Shown here piece after piece: positions 59,080 through 64,000 of a stretch of 64,000 bases of DNA. The DNA is from Luteimonas huabeiensis HB2 (GTDB lineage: Bacteria > Pseudomonadota > Gammaproteobacteria > Xanthomonadales > Xanthomonadaceae): the NCBI RefSeq assembly GCF_000559025.1, contig NZ_JAAN01000014.1:186001-250000 (forward strand), given 5' to 3'. Under the pieces are notes generated by a model, which was not told the DNA's origin, made no database searches, and saw only the letters and a program-made list of their open reading frames with translations. Positions within the stretch are counted from its first letter, which is position 1. Each line of letters begins with the position of its first letter. The position numbers and the translations under genes are program-made.

Positions 59080-60411
59080 ATGACCCGCGAAGCTCCGCCG
59101 ACGCGTCTCGCGCGCTTCCGCGCCGCCCTGGCCGCCTCGCCGGCGCTGTGGTGGGCGCTGCTGTACTTCTTCTGCCTGCTGTGCGGCTACTACGTGCTGC
59201 GCCCGGTGCGCGACGCGATGGGCGCGTCCAGCGATCCGGCGGCGGTGTTCCCGCGCTGGCTGCTGGCGCTGGCGGAGCGGCAGGGCGTGGCCCTGGGCGC
59301 CTACACGCTGCAGGTGCTGTTCACCGCCACCTTCGTCGCGATGCTGCTGCTGCAGCCGGTCTACGGCGCGCTGGTGGCGCGGTTCCCGCGGCGGGTGTTC
59401 CTGCCGGTGGTGTACCTGTTCTTCATCGCCTGCCTGGGCGGCTTCTGGTGGGCCTTCCACGCCGCGGTGCCGGGCCGGGGCGGGGCGTTCTTCGTCTTCA
59501 TCGCGGTGTTCAACCTGTTCGCGGTGACCGTGTTCTGGAGCTTCATGGCCGACGTGTTCGACAACGAGCACGCCAAGCAGGTCTACGGCTACATCGGCGC
59601 CGGCGGCACCCTCGGCGCGCTGGCCGGCCCGGCGCTCACGCGCACGCTGGTCGAGCAGGTCGGCGTGGCGAACCTGTTGCTGGTCTCGGGCGGCTTCCTG
59701 CTGGTGTGCCTGCTGTGCATCGTGCGGCTGCGGCGCTGGGCGATCCTGCGCGAGCGCGCCCACCGCGATGCCAGCGGCGAGCGCGCGATGGGCGGCTCGG
59801 TCTGGGCCGGCCTGCGCCTGGTCTGGCAGGACCCGCTGCTGCGCGCGCTGGCGATGCTGATGTTCTTCGGCGTCGGCGTGGGCACGCTGCTGTACAACGA
59901 GCAGGCCGCCATCGTGCGCCGCTTCTATCCCACCGCCGAGGCGGCGACGCGCTACTACTCCACGCTCGATTGGGCCGTCAACGGGCTGACCATCCTGGTG
60001 CAGGTGCTGCTCACCCGCTGGCTGTTGCGGCGCTACGGCGTGGCGCCCCTGCTGCTGCTGCCGGCGCTGGCGATCGTGGCCGGCTTCGCGCTGCTGTCGG
60101 CCTCGCCGCTGCCGCTGCTGGTGGCCGGGGTGCAGGTGGTCACCCGCGCCAGCGAGTTCTCGCTCGCCAAGCCGGCGCGCGAGACGCTCTACACCCGCAT
60201 GGACCGGGAGCGCCGCTACAAGGCCAAGTCGGTCATCGACACCGCGGTCTACCGCGGCGGCGATTTCAGCTTCGTCTGGCTGCACAAGCTGCTGGCCGGC
60301 TTCGGCTCGTCGGTGGTGTTCCTGGCCGGGCTCGCGATCGCCGCGGGCATGACGTTCGGCGCATGGCGGGTGGTGCGGGAACAGCGCAGGCTGCCCGACA
60401 GCGATTCCTGA
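59080..60411 (+). CDS. MFS / NTP-NDP exchanger-like transporter
   Basis: 443 residues, about 12 transmembrane helices. The N-terminal LYFFCLLCGYYVLRPVRDAMG is the signature of the ATP:ADP-antiporter-like MFS branch (COG3202), followed by typical loop motifs. It lies in the inner membrane; the transported solute is not predictable. The epimerase gene follows in the same direction. Confidence 0.85.
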   Translation: MTREAPPTRLARFRAALAASPALWWALLYFFCLLCGYYVLRPVRDAMGASSDPAAVFPRWLLALAERQGVALGAYTLQVLFTATFVAMLLLQPVYGALVARFPRRVFLPVVYLFFIACLGGFWWAFHAAVPGRGGAFFVFIAVFNLFAVTVFWSFMADVFDNEHAKQVYGYIGAGGTLGALAGPALTRTLVEQVGVANLLLVSGGFLLVCLLCIVRLRRWAILRERAHRDASGERAMGGSVWAGLRLVWQDPLLRALAMLMFFGVGVGTLLYNEQAAIVRRFYPTAEAATRYYSTLDWAVNGLTILVQVLLTRWLLRRYGVAPLLLLPALAIVAGFALLSASPLPLLVAGVQVVTRASEFSLAKPARETLYTRMDRERRYKAKSVIDTAVYRGGDFSFVWLHKLLAGFGSSVVFLAGLAIAAGMTFGAWRVVREQRRLPDSDS

Positions 60412-60431
60412 AGACCGGGAGGCCGGCGGAC

Positions 60432-61628
60432 ATGGCGATGCGTCGCGAGATCCTGATGGCCGGGCTGGCCGGCCTGTCGTGGCCGCTGCTGTCGGCCTGC
60501 GCCCGGACCGGCGGCGCGGGCCGCGAGGCGGGGCAGCCGCTGCGGATCCTGGTGCTGGGCGGCACCGGCTTCCTCGGTCCGCACTTCGTCGAGGCCGCGC
60601 TCGCGCGCGAGCATCGGCTGACCCTGTTCAACCGCGGCCGGAGCCATCCCACCCGCTTCGACGGCGCCCGCTTCGCCGGTATCGAGCAGTTGCGCGGGGA
60701 TCGTCGCAGCGACCTCGCCGCGCTGGAGGGCGATCGGCGCTGGGACGCGGTGCTCGACACCTCGGCCTACTTCCCCGCCGACGTGACCCGCAGCGCCGCC
60801 TTGCTGGCGGAGCGTGCCGACCGCTACCTGCTGGTCTCGACGATCTCGGTCTACGCGCGCCACGACCGCGCCAACGACGAGGACAGCGCACTGGCCCGGT
60901 TGCAGGACCCCACCGTCGAGGAGGTCACCGGCGAGACCTACGGCGGGCTCAAGGCGCTGTGCGAGGCGGCCGCCGAGCGCGCGTTCCCGGGCCGCACCGC
61001 GGTGGTGCGCCCGGGGCTGATCGTCGGGCCCGGCGACGAGACCGACCGCTTCACCTACTGGCCCGCGCGCGCCGACCGCGGCGGCGAGATCCTCGCGCCG
61101 GGCGCGCCTTCGGACACGATCCAGTGCATCGACGCGCGCGACCTGGCGGATTTCCTGCTGCACCTGATCGAGCGCGGGCGCACCGGCACCTACAACGCGA
61201 ACTCGCCGCCCGGCGCGCTGACGATGGGCGCGCTGCTGGACGCCTGCCGGGCCGTCGCCCGGCGCATGAACACCATCCAGTGCGTCCGCGCGCCCTGCGA
61301 GCAGCCGCCCGGCCACGACTCCACGGTCACCTGGGTGCCCGCCGGGTTCCTCGCCGCGCAGGAGGTCCGGCCCTGGCAGGACCTGCCGGTGTGGATGCCC
61401 GCCACGGGCGAATACGCGGGGTTCGCCCTGACCTCGACCGCCCGTGCCGAGGCCGCGGGCCTGCGCCTGCGACCGCTCGAGGACACCGCGGCGGCGACGC
61501 TGGAATGGTGGCGCCAGCAGCCCGAGGCGCGCCGTGCCGCGCCGAAGGCGGGGCTTTCCCCGTCGCGCGAGGCCGCGGTTCTGCGTGCCTGGCACCGCGC
61601 GCGGACCTCGGCGCCTCCGGCCGGCTAG
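60432..61628 (+). CDS. NAD-dependent epimerase/dehydratase family protein with TAT-like signal
   Basis: 398 residues. A leader with MRREILMAGLAGLSWPLLSAC (twin-arginine-like, lipobox-like Cys) precedes an extended SDR: LRILVLGGTGFLGPHF, active-site-like SVYARHD, and YGGLKALCEAA giving a YxxxK-type pair. It is probably exported and folded with NAD-like cofactor, unusual for this class. Substrate unknown. Confidence 0.8.
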   Translation: MAMRREILMAGLAGLSWPLLSACARTGGAGREAGQPLRILVLGGTGFLGPHFVEAALAREHRLTLFNRGRSHPTRFDGARFAGIEQLRGDRRSDLAALEGDRRWDAVLDTSAYFPADVTRSAALLAERADRYLLVSTISVYARHDRANDEDSALARLQDPTVEEVTGETYGGLKALCEAAAERAFPGRTAVVRPGLIVGPGDETDRFTYWPARADRGGEILAPGAPSDTIQCIDARDLADFLLHLIERGRTGTYNANSPPGALTMGALLDACRAVARRMNTIQCVRAPCEQPPGHDSTVTWVPAGFLAAQEVRPWQDLPVWMPATGEYAGFALTSTARAEAAGLRLRPLEDTAAATLEWWRQQPEARRAAPKAGLSPSREAAVLRAWHRARTSAPPAG

Positions 61629-61734
61629 CGGCGCGCGCCGCGCCTTCGCGTGCATGAACGCACGCATCGCGTGGCCGCACTGCCGCTGAACGGCGGACCG
61701 CGCCGGCGGACCCGCGCGGGCCGGCGCGACGACA

Positions 61735-62691
61735 ATGCCCGCCATGCGCGTGTCTTCCCCGTCTCCACAGCCGCGCCGGCAGCGCTTGCGTCGCCCGCCC
61801 GGCACGTTCCGTGCGCTGCTCGTGCTGGCCATCGCCGCGCTGCTGTGGGCCTTCGTCTGGGAGCCGGGGCGCCTGCTGGAGCGCGACTACGAGCTCGCGC
61901 TGCCGCGCTGGTCGCCCGCCTGCGACGGGCTGCGCGTGGACGTGGTCGCCGACCTGCACACCGGCTCGCCGCACAACGGGCTCGACAAGCTCGACCGCAT
62001 CGTCGACCGTCTGGTCGCCAGCGACGCCGACGCGGTGCTGCTGGCCGGCGACTACGTGATCCTGAGCGTGCTGTTCGGCGAGTACGTGCCCGCCGAGCGG
62101 ATCGCGCCGCGCTTCGCGCGCCTGGCGCGCGCCAAGCCGGTGTACGCGGTGCTCGGCAATCACGACTGGTGGAAGGGCGGCGCGCGCGTGCGCCGCGCGT
62201 TCGAGGCCGCCGGCGTGACGGTGCTGGAGAACGCATCGGCCACCGTGCGGCTGGGCGACTGCCGCTTCGCCATCGCCGGCATCGGCGACAAGTGGGAGGG
62301 CCGGCCCGCCCCCCGACGCGCCTTCGCCGGCCTGCCCGACGGCGTGCCCGTGCTCGCGCTCACCCACAACCCCGAGCTGTTCCCGGACGTGCCCTCGCGC
62401 GCCGCGCTCACGGTGTCGGGCCATACCCACGGCGGCCAGCTCGGCATCCCCTGGCCCGGCGATCCGCCGCTGCCGGCGAAGATCGGCGGGCACTACCTGA
62501 CCGGCCACCTCGTCGAACGCGGCCAGCACCTGTTCGTGTCCTCCGGCATCGGCACCAGCATCCTGCCGTTCCGCTTCGGCATGCCGCCGGAGATCTCGCG
62601 GCTGACGCTGCGCCGCGAGCCGGCGGCTGCTACGGAGCGCGCCACAGCGGCCAGGCGAACAGCGCCGCCCCCAGCAGGAACAGCACCGTGA
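61735..62691 (+). CDS. Calcineurin-like metallophosphoesterase, membrane-anchored
   Basis: 318 residues. N-terminal transmembrane helix (about 28-45), then the metal motifs DLHTGSPHNG, LLAGDYV, LGNHDWWKG, LTHNPE and SGHTHGGQLG of YkuE-type phosphoesterases. The Pro/Ala tail overlaps the convergent gene (62630). It may hydrolyse lipid-linked phosphates at the membrane. Confidence 0.9.
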   Translation: MPAMRVSSPSPQPRRQRLRRPPGTFRALLVLAIAALLWAFVWEPGRLLERDYELALPRWSPACDGLRVDVVADLHTGSPHNGLDKLDRIVDRLVASDADAVLLAGDYVILSVLFGEYVPAERIAPRFARLARAKPVYAVLGNHDWWKGGARVRRAFEAAGVTVLENASATVRLGDCRFAIAGIGDKWEGRPAPRRAFAGLPDGVPVLALTHNPELFPDVPSRAALTVSGHTHGGQLGIPWPGDPPLPAKIGGHYLTGHLVERGQHLFVSSGIGTSILPFRFGMPPEISRLTLRREPAAATERATAARRTAPPPAGTAP

Positions 62692-63016
62692 GCGCGTGCA
62701 CCGCAGGGTGGCGCAGCCGGCGCAGGAACACCGCCTGCTCGACCGAGCGGCCGAGCCAGAACAGCGCCATCGCGGCGAGCATGGCGCGGCCCAGCGGCGT
62801 GCCGGCGAGTTCGGCCGGATAGAACGCGCACAACGCGGCTACACAGAAGAACACGTAGGTCAGCCGCAGGTTGAGGATCTGCACGATCGCGCGGTTGGCC
62901 GGGCGCAGCTTCGGCAGCTCGTGCTTCCAGTCGAACAGGCGCCAGAACAGCAGGTGGAACGCGCCGAAGGCGGCGCTGTGCACGGCGCAGAGCGCGATCG
63001 CGAGCCCGGCGCTCAC
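62630..63016 (-). CDS. Small integral membrane protein, function unknown
   Basis: 128 residues from the GTG at 63016. Four likely transmembrane helices (MSAGLAIALCAVHSAAFGAF, LRLTYVFFCVAALCAFYPAE, AMLAAMALFWLGRSVEQAVF, VHALTVLFLLGAALFAWPLW). The 3' end overlaps the phosphoesterase gene convergently by 62 bp. No recognised domain. Confidence 0.65.
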   Translation of the reverse strand: MSAGLAIALCAVHSAAFGAFHLLFWRLFDWKHELPKLRPANRAIVQILNLRLTYVFFCVAALCAFYPAELAGTPLGRAMLAAMALFWLGRSVEQAVFLRRLRHPAVHALTVLFLLGAALFAWPLWRAP

Positions 63017-63129
63017 GTCGCGCGGCCCCTGGCCCGGCGAATGGCCGGTGCCTCGAACGCGCACGCCCGGCGCGAGGCCGGGCGTGGCGTGGCGGGATGA
63101 CGCATGGCGGGCCCGCGGGCGCGGGGCGG

Positions 63130-64000
63130 TCAGGCCGCCTCGCGCGCGCGGCCCGTGCCTTCGCGGTCGTAGTAGGTGGCCGCGCGCAGCTCGTGGGCGT
63201 CGAAGTCGTCGACGGTGATCGTGTCCAGGGTGATCCGCCGCAGCTCCTCCAGCAACTGGCGCTCCTCGGCGGTGATGACGCCCGCCCGGACCGCTTCCTC
63301 GAGCTGGGCGTCGTAGTCCAGCGCCTGGATGCCCTTGGACTTCAGCGCCTTGAGGAACTTGCGCTCCACCGGCTCCGCCGCGACCGCCTTGGCCAGGTAG
63401 CTGGCGATGCGGCCGCCCGGGTTGTTCTCGCACGGGGTCAGGAACACGCCCTGCGCCAGCCGGTCGCGCGCCTCGTTGACGTTCATCAGCAGCGAGGCCA
63501 CCCGGTGGCCGAGGCGGTCGCCCGGGGCCTCGGCGCGGCGGCCCAGCGGGAAGATCAGCGCCCACATCAGCCAGCCGATCGGGCGGACCGGGAAGTTGCG
63601 CAGCGCCGCCGACAGCGCGGTCTCGATCTTGTGCACGCTGTCGTGGAACGCCCAGGCCAGCAGCGGCTTGTCCGCCGCCGGGGCGCCCTCGTCGTGGTAG
63701 CGCTTGAGGATCGCGCTGGTCATGTAGATGTGGCTGAGCACGTCGCCCAGGCGCCCGGACAGCGACTCCTTGAACTTCAGCTTGCCGCCCAGCGTCATCA
63801 TCGACACGTCGGCCATCAGCGCCAGGTTCGCGGAATAGCGATCGAGCTTGCGGAAGAAGCGGCGGGTGTAGTCGTCGCCGGGCGCGGCGCCGATCCGGGC
63901 GCCGGTGATGCCGAACCAGAACGAGCGCACCGCGTTGGAGATGCCGTAGCGGATGTGGCCGAACAGGTTGCGGTCGAACGCGTCCAGGCCGGCGCGGCGG
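63130..64000 (-). CDS. fadE: Acyl-CoA dehydrogenase FadE, C-terminal part (5' end outside window)
   Basis: The frame is open to the right edge. The visible ~290 residues contain NLFGHIRYGISNAVRSFWFG and the FadE-specific C-terminal domain (DUF1974 type: KLDRYSANLALMADVSMMTL ... MTSAILKRYHDEGAP). FadE catalyses the first step of fatty acid beta-oxidation. Stop codon at 63130; the FAD- and substrate-binding half is outside the window. Confidence 0.9.
   Translation of the reverse strand, partial: RRAGLDAFDRNLFGHIRYGISNAVRSFWFGITGARIGAAPGDDYTRRFFRKLDRYSANLALMADVSMMTLGGKLKFKESLSGRLGDVLSHIYMTSAILKRYHDEGAPAADKPLLAWAFHDSVHKIETALSAALRNFPVRPIGWLMWALIFPLGRRAEAPGDRLGHRVASLLMNVNEARDRLAQGVFLTPCENNPGGRIASYLAKAVAAEPVERKFLKALKSKGIQALDYDAQLEEAVRAGVITAEERQLLEELRRITLDTITVDDFDAHELRAATYYDREGTGRAREAA

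Overview
The window looks like a GC-rich gammaproteobacterium of the Xanthomonadaceae type (Lysobacter, Luteimonas or Xanthomonas relatives). Codon use is strongly GC-biased, and the chromosomal genes (FadE with a long C-terminal domain, GMC dehydrogenase, an ExbB/ExbD/TonB set tied to a giant two-partner-secretion exoprotein) fit that group. The genus is an inference.

Bases 1 to about 24,160 are the parA-side part of an integrative and conjugative element (ICE) of the PFGI-1/SPI-7/clc class. Almost all of its genes lie on the minus strand. Read from the element tip inward they are a conserved unknown protein, an AlpA-like regulator, ParA, a HicA-like protein, ParB, DUF2857, an STY4528-like protein, a LOTUS-domain protein, a TIGR03761 protein, DUF3158, SSB, topoisomerase III, a string of small element proteins (including DUF3085, DUF3577 and DUF3275 types), a DUF6094-type methyltransferase-like protein and a DEAH/SNF2 helicase that ends in a clear terminator at 535-562. 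The small genes between 2.8 and 10.5 kb each carry a structured leader just before the ribosome binding site, several of which can form an H-type pseudoknot. Three of the longer gaps also share an 85-bp two-hairpin repeat. A partial ketopantoate-reductase-like gene on the plus strand precedes the helicase end. At the tip (22.6-24.0 kb) is a two-gene cargo operon, an unknown protein plus a PIN-domain protein. An 18-bp copy of a tRNA-Gly 3' end at 24,145-24,162 is the likely attachment site.

Beyond it (24.4-25.6 kb) is a compact restriction-modification pair, an MT-A70-type adenine methyltransferase facing a BglII/BstYI-type endonuclease. A gene-poor junction follows, then chromosomal genes: a lipoprotein, a small PRC/DUF2171-like protein, a transglutaminase-like protein, a zinc metallopeptidase and a small secreted protein.

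Bases 29.6-55.8 kb form one functional locus resembling the PUMA3/VreARI-Pdt region of Pseudomonas aeruginosa: TpsB transporter, an ExbB-type channel carrying DUF2341 and LamG domains, ExbD, TonB, a porin, a SAM methyltransferase, a barrel-less receptor-like protein (STN plus TonB-like domains), an ECF sigma factor, FecR, a 4,069-residue haemagglutinin-type TpsA, a Phd-like protein and two PstS/DING-like phosphate-binding-type proteins. Pho-box-like sequences precede both the TpsB gene and the STN-sigma-FecR-TpsA operon, so phosphate starvation probably switches the whole locus on.

Bases 55.9-64.0 kb are ordinary chromosome: a divergent HxlR regulator and QorB-type reductase, a GMC oxidoreductase, an NTP/NDP-exchanger-like MFS protein, a TAT-type epimerase, a metallophosphoesterase, a small membrane protein and the 3' part of fadE, which runs off the right edge.
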